From: Brachynemurus nebulosus
Lineage: Eukaryota; Arthropoda; Insecta; Neuroptera; Myrmeleontidae
Length of the DNA: 64,000 nt
Assembly: GCA_035578155.1 (NCBI GenBank)
Contig: JAPWDM010000066.1
Span: 476,001-540,000, forward strand
Direction: 5' to 3'
A program made the translations under genes and the position numbers. The notes under the pieces are model-generated. The model did no database searches and had not been told where the DNA came from. It was given only the letters and a program-made list of their open reading frames with translations. Positions 25,804 to 37,330 of the stretch are shown in pieces; positions within the stretch are counted from its first letter, which is position 1, and every line of letters starts with the position of its first letter.

Positions 25804-27377
25804 TATCTATCCCTAAGAGGAATTAAATACAAAATTTTAAAAATTGTCACCGTTTTCCCCAACTTCAGTGGTATTATTGTGCCTTTTCAATAAATATAAA
25901 GGTAGATAATGGTATTATTTTATCTACCAAATATACTATAATTCTTGATTTCAAAAAGATCGTAGCCAATATTTACGCTTGCTTGAAAGAAATAATCCGC
26001 ATTTAAATTTTTTTTTATGCAAACGTTATACAAAATCTATTCGGAACCCTTAAAAAAGATATTTACTGAATATACTTCGCCGCCTAATATTGTCGCTAAT
26101 AATAATTCTTTCAGCAGTTATTTTGTCAATTTCTTTAAATATTGTAAATTAGATATTTTACACAAAATATGACCCAAAATTACGTGCCAGAAGCTACGAA
26201 ATGGATACTCACCTTGATCCGATGATCCTCTCCCTGATGCTATACAGTGCAGTAGCCTAAATTTTTGGAGAAAATTCGACTAAAAACCGTATTATATTCT
26301 ATTATTTTTTACTACCCTATTGTATAATTTTAATTTCAAATTCTATTTTCGATTAAATCTTTTTTACAATCGATACATATTATATCTATAAGCCGTTATA
26401 TCAATGTTAATAAATTAAACAAATAATCGTTTTGATACATCACGTATGTATGCATGTGGGAGTCGATTTTCAGTTGAAAAGTTAAAATGTGGAAGGAACA
26501 GATAAAGAGATTTAAAATTGTTTTATGAAAACTTTTATTTGTCAAACTCAACTAGGTGTTTTCGTTCTGTAATTTCAATATTAAGATATAACTTTCATTA
26601 ACATGTAGGCGTCATTAAATTGAAAATAAAATTTTATAAATTAAATTATTCCCTTCAAACTTTATTAATAAAATTTTATTATTATATTTTATACAATTTG
26701 ACCTTTGCCGCATGACTGATTTTAAAGATTCTCTCTATCACGTGTTTCGTAAATTAAAAGCTTAAACTTCTAAATAATTTGAGACTGAAAGAAATTTTAG
26801 TTTTCACAACCGAAAAGCTACCAAATTTTTTAGTTAAATACGGTATCTGTTACGCCGTGTTGACCTTGCATCAATTGTGTTCAGGACCAACTAAATTCTG
26901 TAATAAAGTTAAATTAGCTCTAACCATATTGGTTATCAGTGTTTGAGTAAACATTTTTTTTCCTCCGAAACTATGCGAAATACAAAGTTTTTACAGGAGC
27001 CAACAAATGGAAACAATGAAATAAATCTTTCCCTTAATAAAATCTTAGAATCATATCATCATCATTAAATAAATTCTGAACAAATTTATCTGGATACTTA
27101 AACTTTGTTTGGGTTTCTCTGGTTACTGAAAGTAATGCCATTTAATTTCATTAAAATTGGTTGACGCGTTTCTGAATAGCGTACAAAAATGTGTTTTTTA
27201 AATAAACTTTGAACTCGTTCCACGTCTGCAAATATACATTTTGGTACATAGGTAAGATGGATCCAGTCGTCATTTTTTGACCTGTAGAATAAGTGGTAGC
27301 TTTATGTCCCAGGAACTTTGGGACAGCCTGTATAACAATAAAACAAAAATAGACAAATTTAAAAAATCGGGGTTCTA
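25804..27377. other. Mostly unrecognised, possible transposon end
   Basis: The only notable item is GTCCCAGGAACTTTGGGAC, a near-palindrome, followed by AGCCTGTATAAC near 27306-27340. Read on the minus strand, TTATACAGGCTGTCCCAAA resembles a terminus seen in many insect repeats, but no opposite end was found. The 82-codon frame at 27151-27399 spans it and has no known product. Confidence 0.35.
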
Positions 27378-27989
27378 CAATTGAAGAGGTGGATTCCAAA
27401 ACGCGCTAAGTCACTTTTTGCAATTTTTCAGGAAATGTAAAAAACTATCTAGGTAGGCAAATGTAGTAATCTGTTTAAATTATTTTCAAGTTCTTAGATA
27501 TTAATTATTATTGATGTTATTTATTTGTTCTTATTTATACATATAATTTTCAATAGATTATATTGAAAAAAAAACCTTAAAAAAGTTGGATTGAGTTGGT
27601 TAAAATAAACCTAGTTGGTTTAAATACAGATATATTTTATTCAAGAAACATTTTAAACAGTGCATTATTAGCTATTTCATGTGTCTGACATAACAGAAAA
27701 TCTGTCTACAAGCAAATTTGGAAAAAAATACCAGCTATTATTGGAAAAAAATTGCAATGGTTTACGAGTAAATTAGACTTAGAGCGTTTTGAAATAAAAC
27801 TGTCACTGACTTAGCGCTTTTTTGGAAAACATTCCATTTTTCATCATTCATTTTACAGTAGACTAAGCTCATTTTGAAGGGTGGCACTACGAAAATCGTG
27901 TAGAGCTGGACTTGAACATTCTGCATCAACTAAAATCTCACATTAGACAAAAAATGACTTAGCGCCTTTTGGAATCTACCTCTTCAATT
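27378..27989. mobile_element. TA-flanked TIR element, word GACTTAGCGC
   Basis: Both ends carry AATTGAAGAGGTRGATTCC followed by AAAASGCGCTAAGTCA, a TIR of about 36 bp, with TA on both sides (27376-27377, 27990-27991). The word TGACTTAGCGC plus a T run recurs inside at 27809, with a variant at 27778, and forms the right end at 27956. The 612 bp hold no transposase frame. Confidence 0.65.
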
Positions 27990-28679
27990 TATATTGGCAG
28001 GAATGTGACAGTTTTTACATCGGCCAAACTAACACAGCTGGACATATAAGATCTGGCTTAAGGCTTTTCCCAGATATTTATTTGACACAGGATACATACC
28101 GGAGAGAAACGTTACAATTTTACAGAAAGCAAATCATGTACTCAAATCATTTAAACTTTTTTCCTTATTTTTAACTCCTCGCACTACTTACACCCCTACT
28201 ATTTTTTCATTAACCATTGCTCATTAACCTTTTATAACTTACGTTTTATTAGTATAACTAGGCATGTAATTTTCACTTGTTTGATAATGATCACATTGAT
28301 CGAAACATGCTGTATAGTTTTTGGTACTTATAAAAGTATTATATAATGCCCAATGGCCAACGCATGTTCAAATATTGTGTTTGAACATGTTTGCATTTTT
28401 TTTTTTTTTTTTTTGGTAATGCAATCAATTTTTAAGTCAGTCAGAGAACAATCTTAGATCGCATCAGATTGCAACCCGCATAGTAAATTCTGCATTTAGA
28501 TTATTTAGATTCGTTTAAAGTGAAATTCATGATAGAGTGCTCCATTTTTAATGGTATATTCCTTTATCCCATCATCTTTATGGAAATTTTGTTACTTAAC
28601 GAGACATTGATGAGTAATTTGCTTTTTCTCATTCTTTTTATATTGTTGCAATTTTTCTTGTTTTGGAATATTGGATTTA
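27990..28679. other. AT-rich stretch, nothing recognised
   Basis: A T tract lies near 28398. The 70-codon frame at 28520-28732 crosses into the next element and is hydrophobic by composition only. Confidence 0.45.
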
Positions 28680-29632
28680 GGGTGAATGCGGGAGAGATGC
28701 CGCACATTTTAAAAACACTCGATAATTCTTAAAGTAAGCATTTAATTGATTTGGAATTTGGGACACAATAAATATAAACATTGTTCTTTAAAATTATTTA
28801 TAAATAAGTTTAAATTTTGAGTCATAAAGGATTCATAATTAACATTTTTGTAGAGCCTGCAGAGCGGCGTCTCTCCCACACCTATGGGAGAGATGCCGCA
28901 TCAAAGAAAGTGAGACGCCGCATAGTTCATATTAAAAATTTTGTATTTTACACACATCTTCATACATGATGCATGCCATATGTAACCATTTTTGGCACTT
29001 TATGCATCTTAACCAGTCATATTTTTATTTGTTTCTGAGTACGTTTCAAAACATTCAATACACAGGCAGTCATCATTATTTTCGTTATCTTCACTAATAT
29101 GAGAGCTCTTCCTGATCCATTAATGGATCTTTTATATTTACGTGGCATAATTTACAGTCCAAAAAAAAAATTGCATAATTAAGGTATGTAAGTCTATGTT
29201 TTTAATATGTAATATGATGCGGCATCTATACCAACTTTAAATGCGGCGTCTCTCCTTTTTGTTGGGATAGATGCCGCATGTTGCTATAGCAAGCATAGTG
29301 CGGAATTTCAACCTAAAATTTTATACAGTACTTTTAAAATATACCTAAATTAATAACAAAACTCATTTTCATTAAAACAATGAAATATATATTCTTAAAT
29401 TCTAATGAATTAAATGGTTGATAAAATATTATGTTAAAAAACTTACTTTTCAATAATATAAAGTTGTATAATTACTAAACTGATGGACTAATCATAAATG
29501 TTACCATATACAGCTTAAATAAGTAACTTATTTTAAACATATAATCCATCAATAGCACTATCTATCAATCTACGGACGAACTATGGCTACTGCGGCATCT
29601 CTCCCGACGCGGCATCTCTCCCGTAGTTACCC
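28680..29632. mobile_element. TA-flanked TIR element, word GGGAGAGATGCCGCA
   Basis: The left end reads GGGTGAATGCGGGAGAGATG (continuing CCGCAC) and the right end, on the minus strand, GGGTAACTACGGGAGAGATG (continuing CCGCGT). Both are flanked by TA (28678-28679, 29633-29634). The word GGGAGAGATGCCGCA and close variants occur at least eight times, in both orientations: 28690, 28872 and 28912 (variants reading GCGGCGTCTC or GAGACGCCGC), 28890, 29217, 29244, 29264, 29592 and 29609. There is no transposase frame in 953 bp. The superfamily is not known to me. Confidence 0.75.
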
Positions 29633-30569
29633 TATTAACTTAAAATTTAAGTTAAATATATTTAGGGGTCCTTCGACTAGTAAACGCGCAAACATACACA
29701 TGCTATAAGTGTTTAAACAATAAAAGTGGCATTTTTTTCAAAATAAAGCGTTTTATTTACTATTAGCAATGTTTTGATTTAAGCCCGCCTACTTTAATTC
29801 GTGTTGTTATGAAATTCACAGCGCGTAGCTTATATTTAATAACAAAACTAATGTAAAATAATAATAAAACTATTGATAATGTATTAATTTGTTCTAGTTG
29901 GAATATATAAAAATTTTATAGTAATTCTTAAACAACATTCAAAAAACTTCTCTTTCAAAAATATTATGTTGGTAATCATTTGAGCTTTCAACACAAAGTT
30001 ATCCACATAAGACATTAAGAAAAAAGATTCGTTTGAACTACTACAAACAAATACAATCAAAAATATATTATACAAATGGATACAAATACACACTGAAAGC
30101 TTTGTACCTATCTATCTATATATACATTTTTGATAAAATTTTCCCAAATGAATTGAAAGGAATAAAACAATCTTTTGTTTGATCGAATCCGGGGACTGGA
30201 ATAGAACCGAGAATGTTCGTTTTTCAAAATAAAATTTAACTTTTAAATTTTAATAATTTAAAAACTTTTACAATTTACTTTTACCCCACTTATACCTATA
30301 TGTATCGTAGGTATAATATCGAACAAAACTGAAACTTTTCGGTTATTTGTAATTGATTACCTATCCCATCCAGTTAACTTTCAACTTTCCAACATTATTG
30401 TATTATACTTTCATAAGAGTATTTTATTTTATAGGTAATACATACTTTCCTACGTATAGATACTGTAATGTAATTGGAAAATGGATTCTCTTTTACCGGT
30501 TTCTCTTAATACTTACATTTGTATAAAATTTCATTGCTCTTAAGAAAATCGATTTTTCAAAATTAAGAC
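29633..30569. other. AT-rich stretch, nothing firm
   Basis: Near 30180-30215 the minus strand has TCGGTTCTATTCC, which resembles a pol III B box, but no A box or shared tail. A 69-codon frame at 29884-30093 has no known product. Confidence 0.4.
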
Positions 30570-30800
30570 AACACAGCAATCCCCCAAAGAACACGATTAA
30601 TTGGTTCCGTGTTCTTTGAAACCGTGTTGTTCGAGACTATAAAAGACGGGATTCCATTTCATATACTTTTGTAAGTAATGTGTAATTCATTGCAATTAAA
30701 CTGGAATGGAATTGAGCATTCATAAGCTCTGAAGCTCTGAAGTCGATTATTTTATTACTTGTGTTTGTTTATAAATGATGCTTTGCGTTAGTGAAAACTC

Positions 30801-31206
30801 TGATCGTAAATATCGCGTATACGATGCATCGTAGCTCAAAAAGAACGAAATTTTTTTAAGGCTTAAGTGAAGCAAGTTGTGGGTATTCCAAACGTATTGT
30901 GACTGTCAAAATCTACTTTTCTTTATCGAAAATTATCGATACCGAGTTACTCATCATAAACTGATTATAATTGATTAATTCAGGCTCATTAGTCCCATTG
31001 ATTTAGTTACCAATAAAATATTTCCAAAAATATTAGTTTGAATAATTTTCGTAAACGTAAACATCTGATCGTAAATATCTCCTAACGGTGCGTCTTAGCG
31101 AAAAAATAACGATAATTTTAAAGGCTTACGCGAAGCAAGTTGTGGGTATTCCCAACATATTGGGACTGTCAGAACTTACTTTTCGTTATAGGGAATTGTC
31201 GATGCT
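30801..31206 (+). repeat. Direct repeat pair of about 142 bp
   Basis: Segments 30801-30943 and 31066-31206 share TGATCGTAAATATC at the start and GAAGCAAGTTGTGGGTATTC in the middle, and end in a similar ATCGATNC word. Offset is about 265 bp. The copies have diverged visibly, so the duplication is old. Confidence 0.65.
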
Positions 31207-31491
31207 GAAAATAATAATATTTTAGTGTTTTTATTTACTTTATATCTAATATAGAATACCATAGAGTAACACTAAAATCTATTAAATTTAATATTTTCAA
31301 AATTTAAATATGTAAATTTTTATATACTCTTTATCATTTGTATTATAAAACTCTTTAAAATCTTTAGTAGTTTTATTTCCAGTATTTTGCCTTTTATAAT
31401 GGCAGATTCACGATTTTTATTCCCATGAATCAGATCCCCATGAACGTATATATTCGCGTACATTGGGGACCAGTGTACCAAATATGTAATA

Positions 31492-31847
31492 CAGCGACTG
31501 TTAAAATATTACGAATTATAGAGAAGTTCGACTTATTACAGGTAACAATTTTAATTGTTTAAGCATTTGCAATGAATGAACTTGAACTTGTCTCAAAATG
31601 TGCTTACATTGTGCTTACTGTCTCTTTCTCTCTGCAACTTTGAATTGTCGAGTGCTTGACGCCGATGAGTTCGAATTAACGCGTCGTTTTGTCGTAGCAA
31701 TGATTTTTTCGTTCGAATTACTAAGTGTATAAAAATGTATTGTTTTAGTTCGAAATATAAAGAAGAGATTTTGTAGGCAACTCAGGATACCTTTGAATTA
31801 TAGAGAGTTTCGAATTATCGCAGGTTTGAATTAACGAGAGTCTACTG
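31492..31847 (+). mobile_element. pogo/Tigger-like MITE, copy 1
   Basis: Shares its length with the copy at 52336-52685: TTAAAATATTACGAATTATA, a region with GTCTCTTT and CTCTGCAACTTTGAATT, and the right end AATTAACGAGAGTCTACTG followed by TA. The left TIR is largely deleted (only CAG and a short remnant remain next to TA at 31490-31491). CAG...CTG ends with TA flanks fit pogo/Tigger-type elements. Confidence 0.62.
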
Positions 31848-31947
31848 TATATGTATTTTTTTTTAAAGGAATTAAGAGTACTTAAAAATCGTGTTGTTTG
31901 AAACCGTGTAATTCGGGGGAAGGTACCAGTGTTCTTTGAGACCTTTA

Positions 31948-32390
31948 TTACCCCTATATTTGTAGGGGTTACCTACATATTCTGTTTTTTAGGAAACATA
32001 ATCAGGCTGCGGAGTAGTCAGGGTTACAGCTCCGGGGTCCGTAGCTATCGGTACGGTGCACGAGAAAAAGTAGAAGGAACTTTTTTTGCTAATTACTAAA
32101 AAATTATTTTTCCTCAGGGCTCGCCTTTTTTCTCCACAGTCCTGTAGATAATATATCAGATGTTATTGTAAGCGTTCCCAATGACCAACTTCATTTTTTA
32201 CACCGACAGTCTACAGCTACCGGACCGCTATAAGCTCTTGATCAGCTCATCAAGTAATAATGAATTACAGTAAGTTTGGATTTGCAAAATTCGAGCATAC
32301 TGTGAACTCATGCAAGTGCGGTCCGATGCCATTTTAGAAATACGTACATTATAATTAGGAATGTCAGCATGTTTTGTGGAGAAATATTTT
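31948..32390. other. Unrecognised stretch
   Basis: Moderately GC-richer near 32000-32060 (CTCCGGGGTCCG). No frame or paired repeat found. Confidence 0.4.
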
Positions 32391-33130
32391 GCTTAACTAT
32401 AAAAAAGTCCTTAAGTATGTTTGGGAGGTATAATCAGAGATAAAAGTACATGAAATTAGATATTCGTGAATAATTGCGTTGTATAACAAACTATGAGGTA
32501 AATAAATAGTTGTCTCTGTTAAATAATATCTATCACTACAACTGATTGTACAATACATCAAACTATAGCTCTTAGCTGACTACAAGAGCTGAGTACATTC
32601 TGAGGATTTTTCGGAGAATTTCAAAATGCTACGAGACGATTGAAAATTTAGTAGAATGTTCCTTATTAAATACTAAGGCCTCTGTGAAAATTTCAAACCG
32701 ATTCACTAAGCCGTTAAAAAGTTATTAGAAAAAAACAAAACAAACTAATTTTACACGTACTCTTATGGAAAATCGAAAACAGAACAGATTAAATAACTTT
32801 TTAACGGCTTAGTGAATCGGTTTGAAGTTTTCACAAGGGCCTTAGTATTTAATGAGGAACATTCTACTAAATTTTCAATCGTCTCGTAGCATTTTGAAAT
32901 TCCTCCGAAAAATCCTCAGAATGTACTCAGCTCTTGTAGCCAGCTGAGAGCTATAGTTTGATGTATTGTACAATCAGTTGTAGTGATAGCTATTATCTAA
33001 CAAAGATAAATATTTATTTACCTCATAGTTTGTTATACAACGCAATTATTCACGAATTTCTAATTTCATGTACTTTTATCTCCGATTGTACCTCCCAAAC
33101 ATCCTTAAATATTTTTATTGATAATTAAGC
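32391..33130. repeat. Near-perfect 740 bp hairpin
   Basis: The left arm (32391-32726) and right arm (32792-33130) are inverted copies over about 335 bp with only scattered mismatches, separated by a 65 nt loop. Landmarks: GTTTGGGAGGTA near 32420 and TACCTCCCAAAC near 33097; GCCGTTAAAAAGTTATT at 32710 and AATAACTTTTTAACGGC at 32792. If transcribed from either strand it would give one long double-stranded RNA stem. It may be a foldback element; no target duplication was found and no second copy exists in the window. Confidence 0.9.
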
Positions 33131-34471
33131 TGAATTTTTTACATCAGCTTGTTGAGAGAAAGTATCAATGGGATGTCATCTTAGAAATTTGAAAAAAAAA
33201 AGTTTCAAAAAATAATAGGAGATGGCAAAAGTATGCACATTACCTTTAAAATATATCAAACTAAATAATAGCAAAGACCAGAACGGTTACAAATATAAAG
33301 AAATCGATTTCAAACCCATTTGAAATTAGTGTAGGCATATAGTCGCAAAAATATTTAACATTAAAGGGTTAAGTAAGTATAATCAAAAAAAAAAAATCTT
33401 TATATCAGTAAATTTGTAATTAGCAAAAAAATTTTTTTTGTGGGGGAGGCGGCTGTGGGGCCTGCTCAAAGACCATTTTTTTAAAAAGGAGCTCAGTAGC
33501 TGTCTCAAAAAGGTTCTTGATCAATAAAAAATCCCCGAAAATTTTCGACAATTCAACTTAATGTGACAGTTAAAATTTTAAATGAATCTATTTACAATTT
33601 TATTGAAAAATTTCAGAAAAAAATACTTTGCATTTGGATATAGGTACAAATACCTTTGTAATATATTGTTAATTTAAAAAAAAAGAGAATTTATAAAAAA
33701 AGAAGGATGTACTATTTTAATAGGTATTGTATATGGATGAGCTCATTGCGGACGGCAAGTGGACAAATCCTTTTTTAATGCTCAACAAAACTGTAATATT
33801 AAATAAAAATAAAATATAGAATAATATTGAAATAGTAAAATTTTAAAATAAAACTGATTCAATAGCGGATAAAAAATAAACAAAAACATTGTTGTATAAT
33901 ATTTAATACTTTTTTGTATTTAGTTTTCAAAAAGATTTTTTTTTTTCGTTTTAAATGAAAATATTTTGAAAATAAATATCTACCTACATAAGCATACAAT
34001 TTTATATGTGTTCATATGAAGAATAAAAACTATATTTTGTGTAAAACATAAAAAATTAAAATACCAAAAATACAAACATAAATATGCAGTTTAGTATCCG
34101 CCGAAGAGCTGACGACACTGAGGGTTAGACAATTTTGAAAAAGTTTAAATTTACATGTTTGTTTGCTCTTAATGTGTACATGTTTATATTATGGCGAGTA
34201 CCTCTAGTTCAGGAAGACCTAACATCGGTGGACTCTCGAAATTGTAGTGAAAAGAGTTTTGTATCAGAGCGTTTTATATACTTGAAAATTTGTCATGGGG
34301 ATGGTTTGTGGAGTAGGGTAGTAAAAACCACCAGTCAGGTTGCCAGCTACCTTCAACCAATACCTCCTACAATTTGCTTAGACAAAATTCAATCTGTATT
34401 ATTGCGACTAAAACTAGACCGATGAAATAGTTTTACGAAATTTAAAATTTTGCAATATAATTATTTATTTA
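33131..34471. other. AT-rich stretch, nothing firm
   Basis: A short G-rich patch (GTGGGGGAGGCGGCTGTGGGG) lies near 33440. The 96-codon frame at 34135-34425 has no known product and no splice or promoter context that I can defend. Confidence 0.4.
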
Positions 34472-34932
34472 TTAAAACTATGACGCCCGAGCACTTTCAC
34501 GGTAAACTTCCCCGAAAGCCGACAATATTTTTAAAGAAATTTTATGTAAACAAGTACATAAAATGATTCCACAGAACACTAAATGATTCAACATGTATCT
34601 GTTATGCAGGTCAAAAGATGAGTACATAGTTATTATTATTTTGATAAAACACACATATATTATATACAAGCATACAACGCACACATACATACATATGTGG
34701 ATAAAAATATTATTATGAACTTAGATATTTTAATGATAAAACATATTATATTTATATATACAAAAAATGGTGTCCGGTACGTAGTAATAAATTATTTTTA
34801 TTAGAATAATATAAAACTTTTTTTTATAAATATTTTAAGGTGTTTTGTTTATTCCAAATATTGATCGCGGTCGGCCTCTGCGGATGTTTTGTTTGTTTTC
34901 GGATGCCGAAGCCATGGGACTGAAAGTGTTAA
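34472..34932 (+). mobile_element. TTAA-ended MITE family, copy 1
   Basis: Begins TTAAAACTATGACGCCCGAG and ends GGGACTGAAAGTGTTAA. Internal landmarks are TTTCACGGTAAACTTC, GAAAGCCGACAATATTTTT and, near the right end, ATTGATCGCGGTCGGCCTCT and TTTCGGATGCCGAAGCCATG. An inverted copy lies at 45047-45464 and a more diverged one at 62038-62525. TTAA at both borders suggests a piggyBac-like or Kolobok-like target, but no transposase is present. The 70-codon minus frame inside is not a gene. Confidence 0.65.
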
Positions 34933-36123
34933 CATTATTTATGAAAATTGTGGTCAAGCTTCCTACTCATTGAACAAAGGCAGTCAGTACCTCCTAGGAT
35001 TTCCAGAAATGTTGACTGACTCTATCCCAGGAGAATATGGGGATCCACTATAATTTTCATGAATGATCTTCAATAGGTAATAATCTGCAAATTTTTAGCA
35101 TATATATTTCAGTCTTTGATCGGCTTAGTCTTCCTGACAATAATGCATATCAAATTGAATCTTCGCAACTTTTGGAGGTGCTGATTGGAGGTATCCTATC
35201 ATCCAGCGACTTGACTAATGGTTTCCACTTCCCTACTCCAAAGATCATACTCTGATAAATGTTCCACCTTTATAAAACTCCTTGATGGTACCACTTTTAA
35301 TATAATATTTTATGTTCACAGGTGCTCTGTATTAGAGGTACTGACCTCTTAGATAGCTATGTACCATTTGAGGACAGACAGATATGTAAATTTTAACTTT
35401 TATAAAACTGTTTCCCCGGGTTGTGTCAGATCTCCAGGCATCATTCAAATATTATAACTGATTTATAAAATAATCTGTTTTTGTATAATGACTCTGTTTC
35501 TGAATGAATATTTATAATAAACAGTGACCAACTGTTCCTATATGTTTAAAATTGAGTTATATTTATTTTAAAATTTTATGTTTCAGAATATAAAGTATTG
35601 ATGGGCACAAATGATACGCCATGAAATGAAAATCTTAATTAATAATTTTTCTCTTATGCAAAATTTTACCAACAAAAGGTTTAGAAAGTCTGAAAGAAAT
35701 AGTGGTTGATTTGATAATATGAAGTCATGGCAGGAGGCAACAGGTAGACGATGAGAAGGGGAGTGATCTCCAAACAGTACCTAATGAAATGACAAGATTT
35801 TCTCCTAATCCACATTAGCTTGTTTGAAAGTACCTATGTATAATAATAAAAAATACATTAATTCTTGTAAATTTTCATCAAAAATCAATTTAAAATCTAA
35901 CTTACCCTGCTATTTCGAAGCAACATAACATTCCATCTAAGCCAAAATTTTGCTTCCTTTCTGAGTGATTAGGGGTGAACCAGTCCTTTCAAACATTTCG
36001 GAACTCTCGGAAAACAAGTTAAGGTGGGTGGACCATGAAAGGCCATGCTCCTTAGGAGGCCAGCTATGTAAAGACATATGTAAAGACATATTCCTTCTAC
36101 ACACACTAAGATCCATCAAACTT
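34933..36123. other. Less AT-rich stretch, no gene recognised
   Basis: This stretch has fewer homopolymer runs than most of the window. Frames are short. The overlapping frames at 35937-36131 (minus) and 35965-36249 (plus) cover the start of the CpG-rich patch, and neither resembles a protein I know. Confidence 0.35.
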
Positions 36124-36245
36124 AAGACCACAGACGCGGTGGCGAGTCGCTCGCGCCGTTATTGCGACAGTGCGATCTCACGCTTCTTAGGCTTCGGTCG
36201 TCGACGTTACAATTTTCATTCGCGCGCACCGCAAAACGTAAGTTT
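36124..36245 (+). promoter_or_regulatory. Candidate promoter or 5' exon, CpG-rich
   Basis: About 110 bp unusually dense in CG (GACGCGGTGGCGAGTCGCTC, CGTCGACG, CGCGCGCACCGC) in an otherwise AT-rich window, ending in AAAAC followed by GTAAGTTTTT, a good 5' splice site at 36239-36244. This is what an insect 5' untranslated first exon with its core promoter can look like. No TATA box, and no downstream coding exon was found in the window. It could equally be a repeat fragment. Confidence 0.3.
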
Positions 36246-36701
36246 TTAGTTAAATAACCTATTATTATCTCATGTTTTTGTACTGTGAATTGTCGTATAA
36301 GGATACGTTTGTGGCACTAAAGGAAAAAAAATAGTTTTTCCGTAAGTTAAAATATTGTAAGTGTGCCGGAAAGCCGGTGGTTCCTTCTAAGGCCAATCAA
36401 AAATTTGATGGTTGGCCTTGCTAGGGTACATGGGCCTTACAAGGAACATCTACAAACCATGAACATATGAACATTCCTGACTAGAAGACTGACTATGTGC
36501 CATGATAAGTTTGTGATAATTACAGTACTCAGTCTGTAGTGTCTATTATTTTATTATAATAAATGTTAAAAAGTCATAGATAATTGTTAGTTTGGCCTTC
36601 TTAGGAATATTGCAGCCTTACAAAGAGCAGACCCATAAGAAAGCCATTTTAGGTAAAAAAAAGTTTTTAATTTCATTATTAAAAAAGCATTGGCAAGTTA
36701 T
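36246..36701. other. Unrecognised stretch with a repeated word
   Basis: The word GGCCTT followed by NCTAGG or NTTAGG occurs near 36415 and 36596, and related GGCCTTACAA words nearby. No frame. Confidence 0.4.
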
Positions 36702-37330
36702 ACTAGTACAAAAAAATAAGGGAACACAAAAAATTGCCAAATTTTTAGTTATTTTTTGAAGGGCTGTATTTACGTGAAAAATGGTCGTATCGAGATGATA
36801 AAAAAGGAATTTTGAAGCTTCAAGTTTCTAGTATTGAGATCTTTCATCCAAAAAATTTTAGGAGTAACAGTTATCGAGTAATCTTAAGAAATAACACAAA
36901 AATTGAAAATTTTTTGCTCTTTCTTTTTCGGTCTACGGGCTTGAAAAATTTTTTCACAGTAAAGCCATGGTATTGACTTGATAGCCTGTTTATTCAGCTT
37001 CAATTTCCTTTTCAAAATTTTTCTCTACGTTGAATTGTTCCGGAGATATCCAACTTTTAATGTAAAAAGATCCTTTTTGGTTTAACGATAGATATCACAG
37101 TAAGCAGTGATTGGATAGAAAATTGAAGGGCAGTTTTGGAATCTGGAATAAATTTCCTGCAAGGCTGTGCTGCGTACTTAAGGAAAAAATTCTTTTTCAT
37201 CCTTAATTGTAACCTGAAAAATGTGAAAAAAGGGACTGTTTTCCTTGTTGCGAAAAATTGTCCGCATCTTTGCGAGTATTTATGGGGAATTTAATATTTG
37301 TACGAATTTTTATACGTCACTGTACCCCGA
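36702..37330. mobile_element. Foldback element copy 2, right part missing
   Basis: Same orientation as 4257-4880, matching from the terminus (TACTAGTACAAAAAAATAAG) through GGCTGTATTTACGTGAAAAA, ATAGCCTGTTTATTCAGCTT and CTTGTTGCGAAAAATTGTCC to ATTTGTACGAATTTTTATAC. It stops where copy 1 enters its second arm, so the right arm was lost or never present. Confidence 0.68.

Larger units (their letters stand above)
30570..31947. mobile_element. Probable TIR element, word GTGTTCTTTGAAACC
   Basis: Near the left, CAATCCCCCAAAGAACACG is followed by CCGTGTTCTTTGAAACCGTG at 30607. Near the right, on the minus strand, CCTTCCCCCGAATTACACGG is preceded by CAAAGAACACTGG. The word GTGTTNTTTGAAACC thus occurs four times in both orientations, clustered at both ends. 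The exact ends and target duplication are not clear. A pogo-like MITE is inserted inside (31492-31847), and a direct repeat pair lies at 30801-31206. Confidence 0.42.

Noticed and set aside
30170..30220. A fourth tRNA-headed SINE on the minus strand
   Set aside because: Only a B-box-like TCGGTTCTATTCC is present; no A box and no shared tail.
34135..34425. 96-codon frame as a gene
   Set aside because: No recognisable domain, no start context or splice signals, and it ends just before a MITE in AT-rich DNA.
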